In this document: positions 33,956 to 44,431 of the stretch, in pieces
Numbering within the stretch: position 1 is the stretch's first letter
Layout: each line of letters begins with the position of its first letter
From: Prunus persica
Taxonomy: Eukaryota > Streptophyta > Magnoliopsida > Rosales > Rosaceae
Assembly: GCF_000346465.2 (NCBI RefSeq)
Contig: NC_034010.1
Location: forward strand, 16,641,750 to 16,705,749
Reading direction: 5' to 3'
Length of the DNA stretch: 64,000 nt
Program-made: the position numbers and the translations under genes
The notes under the pieces: model-generated
The model's input: only the letters and a program-made list of their open reading frames with translations
The model's database searches: none
What the model was told of the DNA's origin: nothing

Positions 33956-36263
33956 AGAATCAATTTAGTCCAAATCACAAACCATACCCTAAAGTGTGTC
34001 TTCCTTGGCTACAGTCCAAATCACAAAGGTTATATGTGTCGAGATTCCTCTACAGGATGTATTTACACTGTGTTTTATTTAACCAACAAACATTTCCATT
34101 CAATAATTTGCAGGTACCATAGCGCACGGCATATGTCGACATTGATTTTCATCTTATTGATGCTCCTGTCTCCCAGCCTCTTCCTCCCAATTCTGTTCTA
34201 GCAACCAATTCCTCATTTAGGCCCCATCTTTTTGCATAATACAATCCCGTGACTGGCCCAACCCATCTTGCCTTGGTTACCTAGACTGTCCCACAAGGTC
34301 CACAAGCTTTTCTAAGCCCATCCCGATTCTCACCAGACCATGCTAGCACTTCTGCCCTAGCACTAATGCCTCCTGTAATCCCTAATAGCCTCCATGGGCC
34401 AGTCCTCTCTGTCCCTACCATATTGGATCATCCAACTCCATTGCAACCTTCTACAGACCCGGTTCCTACTAACGCCTCTCACTCTCCTCATGTTGCTCTG
34501 CCCCTTCGCATCCGCACTTGCCTTCAAGATGGCATTCACAAGCCCAAACAACGAACTGACGGCACTGTTAGATATCATATTCCCCGTGCATTACTGGTTG
34601 CTCTTGATCATTCTGAACCAACTTGTTTTTCACAGGCTTCTCGACATCCTAAGTGGTGTGATGTAATGACCGAAGAGATTAATGCCTTTATCAAGAATGA
34701 AACATGCATGGTCGTTGGTCCTTCCTACTACCTCTCAAAACTTGGTTGGTTGCAAGTGGGTCTTTCGGATCAAGCTTAATTCAGGCAGTTCTCTTGAGCA
34801 GTACAAGGCTTGCCTTATTACCAAAGGCTTCCACCATCAACCCGGTATTGATTATGCATAAACTTTCAGTCCTGTTGTCAAGCTCGCCACAATTCGCATT
34901 GTTCTTAGCCTTGCTATCTCTCGTGGTTGGTCTCTTCGGCAATTGGATGTCAAAAATGCCTTTTTCCATGGTGTTCTTCAGGAAGATGTTTACATGGTTC
35001 AACCTCCTGGCTATATTGACTCGGTAAGCCTACACCATGTCTATAAGTTACATAAGGCCCTTTATGGCCTCAAGCAAGCCCCATGGGCTTGGTTTCAGCG
35101 TATCAGTCACTTCTTCCTCACAACTGGGTTCTCTCGCAGCCAAGCCGATGCCTCTTTCTTTATTTTTCGTCATGCCTCTCATACCATCTTTCTATTACTA
35201 TATGTCAATGACATTATTGTGACATGCAGTGACCCATCTCTATTACAGGATTTCATTCATCTTTTGGCTCACTAATTTGACATTAAGGACCTTGGTCCTC
35301 TTAGCTAATTTCTTGGAGTACAAGTCTCTCACCAGGATGGCTCTTTTCATCTCAGTCAACTCAAATATGCCAATGATCTCTTGGAAAAGACTGCTCTTGT
35401 TCACTCCAAACCGGCATCTACCCCCTTGGCTGCCATGACTCTCCTATCTCTAATCGACAGCAGCTTGCTCTCCAATCCCGCTGAATATTGTGAGCTTGTC
35501 GGCAGTCTCTAGTACCTTTCTCTTACTCGCCTAACATCTCCTTTGTTGTCAACACAGTTACCCAGTTTATGAATGCTCCACCCACAACCCATCTCATTGT
35601 TGCAAAATGAATTCTCTGCTACTTCAAAGGCACCATGGATTATGGCATCACTTTCTCTCCTCAACTCGCCAATGCTTCTCTTTGTGCCTATTCAGATGCC
35701 GACTGGGCAGGTTGCCCTCACTTTCGCTGCAAAACCACGGGTTACTTGATTTCTCTTGGCACTAATCTTCTCTCGTAGTGTTCCAAAAAGCAACCTACTG
35801 TATCTCGCTCTAGTGCCAAATCTGAATATATGGCCCTCTCTCATGCTTGTGCCAAAACAACTTGGTTATGTTCTTTATTGCATGAGCTTGGTGTTCGACT
35901 TCACTTTCCTGTCCTTCTTCACTGTGGTATCTTAGTACCACCTATATGGCTACAAACTCGGTTTTTCATGCTCGTACCCGCCACATTGAGTTGGATTATC
36001 ACTTTTTTCGTAAGAAGGTTGCCCTTGGAAGCCATCAAGTTCAGTTTATTCCCTCTGTCGACCAACCGATGGATATTCTCACTAAGGTACTTCACAAGCC
36101 GCCCCATTAACTCATTTGCTCCAACTTGTCCATCCAGGGATGTCTCGTTTGCCAAGGGGAGAGGGGGTGTCAACACAAATCTTGGCATATATTACTTTCC
36201 TACTGTATTTAGAAAATCTGTACTGCTCACACTTATTGAAATACAAGGAACACATTTTCTACA
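33956..36263 (+). mobile_element. Second copia element, plus strand, 5'-truncated
   Basis: Starts inside the integrase C-terminus (LKCVFLGYSPNHKGYMCRD), continues through RT and RNase H, then a polypurine tract GGGAGAGGGGG and a 96-bp TG...CA tail (36168-36263) that may be its short LTR. It separates gag from RT of the minus-strand copia. No 5' LTR or gag was found, so it was truncated or recombined. The same arrangement is in copy 2 (about 61290-63635), so it predates the duplication. Confidence 0.75.
34366..36110 (+). pseudogene. Copia RT / RNase H, plus strand, broken
   Basis: Landmarks in order: EPTCFSQASRHPKWCDVMTEEINAF (RT start), [18 protein letters not shown] (34930-34995), [21 protein letters not shown] where the family has YVDD (the first Asp is Asn here), DIKDLGPL, then RNase H with AYSDADWAGCP and SRSSAKSEYMALSHACA (to about 35850) and VDQPMDILTK at the end. 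Frame changes and stops (for example at 35273 and 35777) mark it as a pseudogene. Confidence 0.88.
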
Positions 36264-36280
36264 CCAAACTTTCGACTCAA

Positions 36281-36893
36281 GCTCCTCCTTGACATGATAG
36301 GCCATCAACAACGTCTCTTCTTCCTTCTTCTCAGCAAAGTTCAACTTCTCTTCCTGTTTTTTGTTTTTAGGCGTCCTTGTGTAGCATTCATTGTGATAAT
36401 GCCCATAATTGCCATACCTATAGCACTCAATCTTGGACTTGTCCTCTTTCTCTATTTTGGGAGTGATCATCATCTCTCTTGTAATTCTGACGGTGTCTGC
36501 TTTCATCTCTGTTGTCTCGACCTCTGCCCTCATCTTTATTACCTCGACCACCTCTACCTCTACCTCGACCTCTTCCTTTTGAACTTGAGGATTTAGCAAC
36601 GGTAGAAGCTTTCAAAGCTTGCTCATCTGAGGTAACTCAGTTTAGCCTTTGCTCATAGACCAACAAGGAGCTTTGCAGCTCATCTATTGACATCTCGTTA
36701 GTATTATTGGACTCTTCAATAGAGCATACAACATAATCGAACTTGGGAGCCATAGATTTTAGGATCTTCTTAATAATGGCCACATCATCGAGCTTGTCAC
36801 CATGGATTGTTATCTTGTTTGCAATTCCCATTGCTCTCCCAAAGTAATCAGTAACATACTCTCCTCATTTCATCTGAAGAGTCTCGAAGTCTT
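36281..36893 (-). pseudogene. Copia gag, middle and zinc-knuckle part
   Basis: The minus strand encodes GIANKITIHGD, LKSMAPKFDYVVCSIEE and SIDELQSSLLVYEQRLN (gag UBN2-type region), then an Arg/Gly-rich stretch and a CCHC knuckle C-YRYG-NYGHYHNE-C (with the spacing CX2... partly altered, Tyr replacing the second Cys). It joins the gag start at 53974-54336 across the Tat insertion. Confidence 0.85.
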
Positions 36894-37344
36894 TGTTGAA
36901 GGAAAATTGTGATCTTCCTAATATAATTTCACCACCACTAATTAAATAATGGGGTTTTATTATTTTAGGTTCAACCCATTCGAGACGCAAGTCTCTTAAT
37001 TACAATCCCTTGCTTCAAGGGAAAACCCGCTGATTCCATCATAAAGAAACAGAACGTGTGTGTTTGATTTTGCAGCTGCTCCCAAGTCCAATCTCAGGAT
37101 GCCTAGTATCCTTGCGGGAATCAAGCCACTCGTAGTTCAAAGATTCATGATGAATAAATGACTCATCACAAAACGAAGAATTTGAATGAGTTTGATTGAG
37201 GAGTGTTTGAGTGAATTTAGCTGAATAAACCAGGGATTCGATATGGAAATATGTTTGGGATGGTTGCGTCTAGATTGAAACTCTAGATTGCCTATGTACC
37301 CTTTTAAAGGGATCAAACCAACGTAGTTCGAAATTGATTTGGGG

Positions 37345-37645
37345 ATTAATGGGTAAGTGTGGCCCACTAATTGAGAATTTGTGTCTTTGGGACAATTTGG
37401 AGATTTTCATAGATAGATGACCTATGGGAAAAATTAGAAATTAATGGGAAAGTGTGCCCACTAATTAAGAATTTGTGTTTAAGATATTTGAATTTAATCC
37501 CATTGGAATTTTCATGGGTAGATGACTCATGAGAAAAATTGGAAATTAATGGGTAAGTGTGGCCCATTAATTGAGAATTTGTATTTGAGAGATTTGAATT
37601 TCATCTCATTGAAATTTGCATGGATAGATGATCCATGGAAAAAGT
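37345..37645. repeat. Three tandem units of about 95-105 bp in the LTR
   Basis: Each unit starts ATTAATGGG(T/A)AAGTGTG, then CCCA(C/T)TAATT(G/A)AGAATTTGT and ends near TAGATGA-CC/TCATG. Starts at 37345, 37440 and 37545. The right LTR has the same array at about 51757-52057. Confidence 0.85.
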
Positions 37646-39105
37646 TAGATGGTGTTGTATCATTTCTCTTATTGTCAATGTCCGAGAAAAATAATGAGCA
37701 ATTTTAATTAATGCACTAATTTTCTAAAGTTGACATTATTTGCACTTGGGTCCAAATATGGCTACGAGGATTGTTGAATTAATCCATTAATCATATGATA
37801 GGAAATTTGGGCATCTGCAAATTTAATGGGCAAACATTTGGATCACACATTAAATGGGCTTTTGAGAGTTAATGGGCAATTATTTTTTGACAGCCCATGA
37901 TCCTATTTTGGGCATTTGATGTTTGTTGTCAGTTAACCCATGAGCAAAGAGCCCAGAAAACTTCGATCCAGCCAGCGATTGAAACAACCTGATAGCTATC
38001 CAACTCTTTGTAGAGTTTGTTTCTCAGTAAAATCAGACCTTGCAGTCCTATCTTTATCTGGAATACTTGTGATCAGTCCGAATTAAGAGTAAACATTGTT
38101 ACTGTTCAGTCTTTAAAAAAAAAGTACACGAAGTCCCAATCGGTACAGAGCCTTTGCAAACAACGGGAGAAAACCAGAAGAAAAACTGCAGCAACACATC
38201 AAGAGGTTTCAGACTTTTTTTGTCTTTTTCCTTTTTTTTTTTCCTCTGCAACACCAAGTTTTTTGTGTCTTTGTTTTTCTTTTCTTCCAATCTCCAACAA
38301 AGTGGCGTCAGCCACCTCCTTCTTCTTTTTTTGCTTTTACTTTTCTTCTTCTTTTTTTTATAACTGTAGCAAACCTCTTTTTTTTTTTATTGTCATACAT
38401 CATGATCTGTATTTTGGTTGTTTGCTAAGAAACCAACAGATGGGGCATTCAATGCATGGGCTGCCCCAACGTGGCCCTTCCCAAGTTCTACTTCTTTTCC
38501 CTTTTTTTTTATACCCATGTTTTCTTTTGGCTGGCACCTTTCTCTCCTATTAACCCAGCGACACCCACCAAGTGGCGTACAGCCACCTTCTTTCCTTTCT
38601 CTCTTTTTTTTTTTTTTTTTTTTTTTTCCGGTGGCTGTCTTTTTTTTGTTTGTTGTTGCTATATGCAACACCAAGCCCTCCTCCCGAAACGGGGCTGTTT
38701 TCTTGCTTTAATTTTTTCCTGTCTGTTGTGATTGTGTGCCCAACAAGAGGACCATCTAAGAGAGAGAGGGAGAGAGGCTGTGACAGAAAAACATGGCCTC
38801 TATTTTCTTTCCCCTTTTTTTGACAGATCTCCATTTTTTCCTCTGCCTATTCTTTTCTTCATGACTAACATCCTTTACATTTTTTTTTTTGATGTAGTTT
38901 GCTCAGAGAGAAAAATAAAGGCCTTCTTAAGCAGAGATGGAGAGGAGTGGTGAGAGAGCCCAAGAGGTAATTCACGCTCTCTTTTTTCTGTACATTTTTG
39001 GAATTAACCCTCCAAACACCATTTCCATTTCAAAGGATTTCCTTTTGCTCGGCAGAGCTTTGTTAAACAGGAATCCTCTCATGGATTTGTTGTTCATGAT
39101 TTAAG

Positions 39106-39256
39106 GGTTCCACCCATTATGGATTTATCATCCAAGAGTTTTATTTGAGGGTTGCCACCCAATATGGATTCATCATCCAAGAAAAATGATTTGAGGGTTG
39201 CCACCCAATATGGATTCATCATCCAAGAACAATGATTTGAGGGTTGCCACCCAACA
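39106..39256. repeat. About 47-bp tandem repeats in the LTR
   Basis: Units of GAGGGTTGCCACCCAATATGG followed by ATTCATCATCCAAGAA occur three to four times. Counterpart in the right LTR at about 53506-53656. Confidence 0.85.
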
Positions 39257-39566
39257 AGAATTAATTGACAGGATCCATATACCTGTGAAAATGTCTCCTC
39301 TTGTATTTGTGCTCCTGCAATTTTCCTCCTGCAACAATTTTCTTCTTCTGTCGTGTTCTCCCTCCTCTCTTCCCCCTTTTTTCCTTTTTAGTGCAGAATA
39401 TTTATATTGAAAACTGAATAATCAGCTCCCCCAAAAATAGGAGCCACTAAACTCTTTTAAACGTTTTCATTGGTTTAGACCCCCACCTTTTTCCAAACTT
39501 CCCCCCACCTATCCAATCCCATGTTCCAATATTTTTGTGATTTTTGTGATTTTTTTTATTCCAACA

Positions 39567-39580
39567 GATGCCCCCTCAAG
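39567..39580 (-). other. Tat polypurine tract
   Basis: In element orientation CTTGAGGGGGCATC directly precedes the 3' LTR start TGTTGG. This is the expected primer for plus-strand synthesis. Confidence 0.85.
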
Positions 39581-39802
39581 CTTTGTGCGTGTGGCACTTT
39601 TACGCGTGCAAAGCTTGAGATGCCTTTAACTAGCATTATAAGCTAACATATGTATATATGTATATATATATTTTTACCTTTGATTTCAGGTGATGCATGC
39701 TTATGGAAATCTTCACAAGGAACATGCTTCCGATGAATATGGTAGGGCCATCGCCTTTGGCCCCCAAGACATGAGATCTTGTCTCTGAATTCGATCAGGC
39801 TT

Positions 39803-41569
39803 ATGGTACCTCCTGAGAGTCGGACAACATGGTTCACCACAGATCACGTGAGTAGTGGACATCTCAAACTCAACCCCCATGAAGAAGACCGAGTTATTCA
39901 AATTTCTCAAGCAAAGGGCCCATGTTTTCTAGCCCACTCTTTGATGAAAGTAAACAATAAGATTGAAGGAGATAAGCAGTGTCTTCCTAGAGATGAATTT
40001 TATCCGATTATGCACAGGATGCTTCGTAACAAAATTTCATGGGGAAGCAATTTCAAATTTTTCGGTCGGGCTAACTTTCGATCCTTTGTACTGGAGTGGA
40101 CGGAGTCTATTTTGAGTGACTTTAGTGATGTCCTTCGTCAAGCTGATATATATGGGGCTGTGGCCATTTCTCGGTACTCCTATGATTTTTGCCCTAATGT
40201 TTGGAGAGCATTCTGCGAGTTATGGGGGCCTTTATCCAACACATTTCATCATGGGAACGGTGAAATGGGCATTTCCTTATACGACCTAAAAGTTATTGGC
40301 GGGTTACCAATTTTGGGTCTCCCCTATGATGAATTTATTCCTTTAAACAGAGAATTATGTCGTGAAGACTTGTATCCTTCAACCATTGGTGAACTTTTGA
40401 AAATCCATGCTCAACTATGTGTTTTCCATAAGAAAGGGCAAGTTTTCCACGATCAATGGATTGAGCATTTCTTTCGAGGGGAAGCCATATATGGTGCTGC
40501 GGGGAATAAAAATAACATAGTTCCCAAACATAAGGCCAAAGACCTCAAATTTCCCTTGAACATTTCACTTGAAGGACAATTGGTTGCTTTTTTAGCCTTT
40601 TGGCTTAGCCGTTTTGTTTTGCCCCTTGATAATGTTATAAGGCCAGAATGTTTCTATATGGCAGGTTTGATGGCGAGAGGGTTTAGAGTTTCACTTGCTC
40701 CAGCAGTGTTGGGACTTATTTATCATGCCCTCGGTAGAGTTGCTACTCATCGTAGGGGTCCTGGTTTAGCAAATGCATATCTTCCCATTCATTATGTGAT
40801 TGGATGGTTAGGGGAGCACTTTCCTGATATGATCGACCGTCGGAGTGACAATGATTTTCCAACACATTACCCTCTTCTAGCGAGGTATAGTCAGATTGAA
40901 GCCAAATATGTCAGCTCTAATCAAGCTAGAATCATCTTCAGGAGTGAGTTTATGGTTTATCGTCCCAGTGTCTTCCTTGCACAAGAAGATTGCATTCTTT
41001 GAGACACAGAGAGCCTTGTGGACGATGCCTTTGAATTCTTGGTTTGTATGCGCTCTGCACTACTTCCTGTAAGGTTAGGTGGCGATCTTTGGTTGGAGCC
41101 TTACTACCCAAATAGATTTGCTCGCCAGTTTGGCTTTGATCAAGGAGTTCCGGAGAACAAACTTTTATCTAGTGTATATGAGAGGCAGGGATGCGGGATT
41201 GAGAAGTTGGCGAGAGCCCAAGCAGTCCTTCTGCGCAAAGATACCACAGCGCGTTTCTATATTCCGCGCTCCACCCGCATTGGGGAATGCTCTTGGTGGT
41301 ATTGTAGATGGTGGATGACTGTATGTGCACCTTATATGGGTTTTTCTGTGTCAAAAATTTTCTCAGTGGTAGACAGGCATGTCCCAAGGAGGGACCACGT
41401 CTTTGTGATTGATAATTTGAAAAGTATTTCGACCGGCATGAGCAAAAGCGGCTTTAATTCATCTTCACTTCCTCGTGGTGCTTCTTCGAGCAGAGGACAC
41501 AAGAAGAGAATTCCCAATGCTAAAGGGGAACATTTCTCAGGGGTTAATCACTTGATGCACCAATCCTAA
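39803..41569 (+). pseudogene. Plant mobile domain (PMD) protein inside the retrotransposon, one internal stop
   Basis: Antisense to the retrotransposon genes, this frame encodes a PMD (aminotransferase-like plant mobile domain, PF10536-type). The first in-frame ATG is 39803. Family landmarks: FVLEWTESIL, AISRYSYDF, WRAFCELWGPLSNTFHHGNGEM, SLYDLKVIGGLPILG, then LPLDNVIRPECF, ARGFRVSLAPAVLGLIYHALGR and YLPIHYVIGWLGEHFP. A single TGA at 41000-41002 breaks it; the same frame continues with FLVCMRSALLPVRLGGDLWLEPY and SWWYCRWWMTV to a TAA at 41567. Both stops could be C-to-T changes. PMDs are found in transposons and in host proteins (MAIN/MAIL1) that act in silencing and genome stability. Role in this element unknown. 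Confidence 0.88.
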
Positions 41570-42628
41570 AGGATTAATCGAGACTCACACCACAAATGGG
41601 CGCGACATGCAGATCACAACAAGGTTGAGGATGGAAGCTCTAGCCATGTTCTTGACGAAGAGAGTTCTAATCCGGTGCATGGGGAAATGAGATTTGACGA
41701 CATCCTTTTTCCTCGTGAAATGGAGCCTATTAACGTGGATAACCCAGCCTTTGAAGTCATTTCTTCAGGTGAAGAGGAAAATATTCATCATGAGAGTGCT
41801 AACTCCAGCATGGATGGTAGTGGGTCAGACTTCCTGGCTGAAGTGTCTGAATTTCAACAAGTTCATAATAGCCCAGCTGATGATCAGTTTCCTGAAAGTG
41901 TTGGGCCTATAGCAATTGTGCGACCCCTCCAAAATTTGGTATTAGTCGAGAACTTTGTTCATCAGATTTTTGGGAATCAGGTAAACCAGAATAGGCGGGA
42001 GTTTATCAGTAAAGAAATTGAAGGTATCTTTAGCAGACTTTACTCCTCAGAGACACCTGCTCAACTTCATATGCACCATTCTGAGATCATTAAGGCCCTT
42101 CGACTTTTGGGGTCAATCGTTGACATTCTTGGGTGTGGTGAAACTGCATTTAAGCAGTTTGCCCAGCTTGTGGATTGGATTTTTGAGCTTGCCAGGCGAC
42201 ATTCCAAGAGCAGTGCCTATATTGAAGCCTTAGGAGATGTGAATATTGATGTGATTCATGATTTGATCCGCCAACACGAGGAATGTTTAAACACCAAGCT
42301 GGCTCTTGAGGTAGAACTTACAGAGGTTGCTAAAGAGATTGAAGACTTGGATGTCAAGGAAGTTACCATCAGGGAAGCAGAAGAGAGAGTTCGCCAGATG
42401 CGGGAAGAGCATGAAGCTAAGAAAACTTCCCTTAATATGCAAAAGATGAACTTGGAGATTTCTTTGGAGCATCAGAATGAACAAGCAATACAGCTTCAAC
42501 AATCCAGAATTGATGCTAAAGAAGATCTACTTCCTCAGATCGAGAGCACTCGACTGTCAATGAAGGCTCAAGAGCGAGAGATCCACCGCCTAATCAATGC
42601 CCTGTTTTCTTCTTGTAGCGAGCTCTAA
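41570..42628 (+). CDS. Coiled-coil C-terminal part of the PMD frame
   Basis: Continues in the same reading frame as the PMD after one TAA; open to 42628, first ATG at 41675 (317 residues). It begins with an acidic, Ser-rich stretch (SSGEEEN, SNSSMDGSGSD), then an LETPAQLHMHHSEIIKALR-type helical part, and ends with a long coiled coil (about residues 205-310 of the 317) rich in Glu, Lys, Gln and Leu. PMD proteins in transposons often have such tails. It may be a separate protein if translation reinitiates, or the tail of one about 940-residue protein in active relatives. Confidence 0.7.
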   Translation, partial: RINRDSHHKWARHADHNKVEDGSSSHVLDEESSNPVHGEMRFDDILFPREMEPINVDNPAFEVISSGEEENIHHESANSSMDGSGSDFLAEVSEFQQVHNSPADDQFPESVGPIAIVRPLQNLVLVENFVHQIFGNQVNQNRREFISKEIEGIFSRLYSSETPAQLHMHHSEIIKALRLLGSIVDILGCGETAFKQFAQLVDWIFELARRHSKSSAYIEALGDVNIDVIHDLIRQHEECLNTKLALEVELTEVAKEIEDLDVKEVTIREAEERVRQMREEHEAKKTSLNMQKMNLEISLEHQNEQAIQLQQSRIDAKEDLLPQIESTRLSMKAQEREIHRLINALFSSCSEL

Positions 42629-43345
42629 GTGATGAGCCTACTATCATTATTATTTTTTTTGTTTAGCATGATTTTTCCCTTCAATAAATGTTCTTGTGGT
42701 ATGGTTTATCCACCAAGAATTTGTAGGTAGGCATTTGCTTCAGTATTCTTTTGCTTTTGTAATGTAGTTTTTCCACCAAGAACAATTTTCAGAATAAAGA
42801 TTTTGTCGGATTTTGCTTTTCTATTTCACAGTTTATACTCGTGCGAAGTTGGAGTTTTTGCGTAGTATACAACAGTTTAACCACGTGCTAACACCATCGG
42901 TGGACAAGAATGAATTCATGATAGTTTACGGCTGCATCTAGCTTTTGGGCTAGCTTGCCTACGTACCCTGTGAAGGGATCAAGCCGAACGTAGTTCACCC
43001 TCCTTGAATTGAGGTAATGAAGGGGGATTTTGGGTCTTGTGACTGAATCTAGCTTTTTAGAGACTAGACTGCCTATGCACTCCTTTTTTAGGGATCAAGT
43101 CAACTGTAGTTCTTTGCTTGGGCCGCCCTTTCGGGTTTTCAACCCACAAAGCCTAATTTTTTTTTTGGTGCTCTAATTTTTGCTTGGGCCGCCCTTTCGG
43201 GTTTTCAGCCCAATGAGCATTTTTTAATTTACCCTAACTTTTGCTTGAACAGCCCTTTTGGGTTTTCAGTCCAACGGGTTTTTTTTTTTTTTTTTTGGTG
43301 AGCCCTTTCAGGTTTTCAGCCTAACGAGCTTTTTTTTTTTAAACA
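42629..43345. other. Convergent non-coding region between PMD and integrase frames
   Basis: Holds the ends of the two opposite transcription units. Includes two copies of a stem-loop motif (42959-42993 and about 43073-43109), then the tandem array at 43115-43330. No gene. Confidence 0.6.
43115..43330. repeat. Four tandem units of about 55-65 bp
   Basis: Units read TTGCTTGGGCCGCCCTTTCGG followed by GTTTTCAACCCA with T-runs between, the first two nearly identical, the third and fourth diverged (GAACAGCCCTTTTGG; GAGCCCTTTCAGG). It lies just downstream of both the integrase and PMD stop codons. Confidence 0.85.
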
Positions 43346-44344
43346 TCAGGCGTAAAACTTCTTGACGAATTTCCCGTTCACACAAGGATATATGCACTTG
43401 CCTTTGGAGTTTGATAACTCGTAGGCACCCTTGGAGAAAACCTTAGTAATGACGTAGGGCCCCTCCCACTTGGGTTCAAACTTACCATGCATTTTCCTAG
43501 TAATGACGAAGGGTCTTCGGACAGTTAAAACCAAGTCTCCCATTGAGAAAGATCTGAACTTAACTTTTCTGTTGAATGCCCCTGCCACCTGAGCCTGATA
43601 TATTTCGAGTCTTTGTTGAGCCGCCAATCTTTTCTCATCGAGAGCTTCCAGTTCTGCCAGTCTCACATTTGCATTCTCGTCGGGGTTTGTTAGCTGTAAT
43701 GCTACCCTTAACGATGGCAATTGGACTTCTAACGGTAGAACAGCCTCGGAACCAAACACCAAATTGTACGGTGTACATCCTATTGAGTTGCGTATGGTGG
43801 TCCTGTAAGCCCATAATGCTTCAGGGAGGCATTCATGCCAATCTCTTTTGTTTCCTGAGACCATCTTCTTTAGGATATTGCACAATACTTTATTGAAAGC
43901 TTCAGCTTGACCATTTGACGACGGATTGTAACTCGCGGAGAACGAGTGTTGAAACTTATACTTCTCGCACAACTTGGTCATGGACTTGCATTTGAAATAC
44001 AATGCATTGTCAGATATAATCTTCGATGGAACCCCATAACGGTAGATGATGTGGTTCCATGTGAAGTTTGTAACATCGTCTGCTCGTACCTCCTTTAAAG
44101 GAATTACTTCAGCCCATTTAGAGAAGTAATCAGTCGCGGCCAAGATGTATTGATGTTGACGTGATGACTTAGGCTTTATCATGCCAATAACATCTAATTC
44201 CCAAGCTTCAAATGGCCAAGACAAAGTTGTCGGATGCAATTGTTGGGGAGGTTGGTGAATAAAGTCTCCATGTAATTGGCAATCTTTACATGTGGTTGCA
44301 AATTTTATTGAGTCTCGGACCATTGTTGGCCAGTAATAACCCAA
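43346..44344 (-). CDS. Tat integrase
   Basis: Inserts the cDNA copy into the host genome. The zinc-binding part shows HDTHANTCGAHQAG just upstream of the stop-separated start and CKDC in this segment (HHCC). The catalytic core has Asp in ELDVIGMI, Asp in SDNALYFKCKS and Glu in NGQAEAFNKVL (DDE triad), followed by GSEAVLPLEV and a C-terminal GDLVL...GPYVI region. It is in frame with the RNase H segment, separated by the TAA at 44432-44434, probably from CAA or GAA. Confidence 0.93.
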   Translation of the reverse strand: MGYYWPTMVRDSIKFATTCKDCQLHGDFIHQPPQQLHPTTLSWPFEAWELDVIGMIKPKSSRQHQYILAATDYFSKWAEVIPLKEVRADDVTNFTWNHIIYRYGVPSKIISDNALYFKCKSMTKLCEKYKFQHSFSASYNPSSNGQAEAFNKVLCNILKKMVSGNKRDWHECLPEALWAYRTTIRNSIGCTPYNLVFGSEAVLPLEVQLPSLRVALQLTNPDENANVRLAELEALDEKRLAAQQRLEIYQAQVAGAFNRKVKFRSFSMGDLVLTVRRPFVITRKMHGKFEPKWEGPYVITKVFSKGAYELSNSKGKCIYPCVNGKFVKKFYA

Positions 44345-44431
44345 TCTCTTCAGTTGGTTCGAAAGTTTTGGACCAGCTTGATGAGCACCACAAGTGTTAG
44401 CATGGGTATCATGAAGGGCCTTAGTTGCATC

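Larger units (their letters stand above)
25714..36627 (+). repeat. Segmental duplication, copy 1
   Basis: This segment matches 55772-64000 in the same orientation: upstream flank, whole KAO gene, SINE, CT run, copia LTR and both copia bodies. Distance between copies is 30,063 bp across the KAO gene and about 27.4 kb at the right end, because copy 1 carries the two LTR insertions at 30129-30245 and 30363-32967. The right boundary is set by the window end of copy 2, so the real unit may be longer. Confidence 0.92.
36894..39566 (-). repeat. Tat 3' LTR (2673 bp)
   Basis: Plus-strand ends TGTTGAAGG...TTCCAACA. It is nearly identical to the LTR at 51305-53968; I count six or seven differences in the first 250 bp and fewer elsewhere. 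It contains a three-unit repeat (37345-37645), long T-rich pyrimidine tracts (38210-38660, 38880) and a 47-bp repeat (39106-39256). Open frames inside are low complexity. Confidence 0.95.

Noticed and set aside
38017..38953. Phe/Leu/Ser-rich frames in the Tat LTR, repeated at 52429-53351
   Set aside because: Low-complexity pyrimidine tracts of the LTR; frames differ between the two LTRs because T-run lengths differ.
39803..42628. PMD frame as an ordinary host gene inside intergenic DNA
   Set aside because: It lies wholly between the integrase and the 3' LTR of an element with exact target duplication, so it is element cargo.
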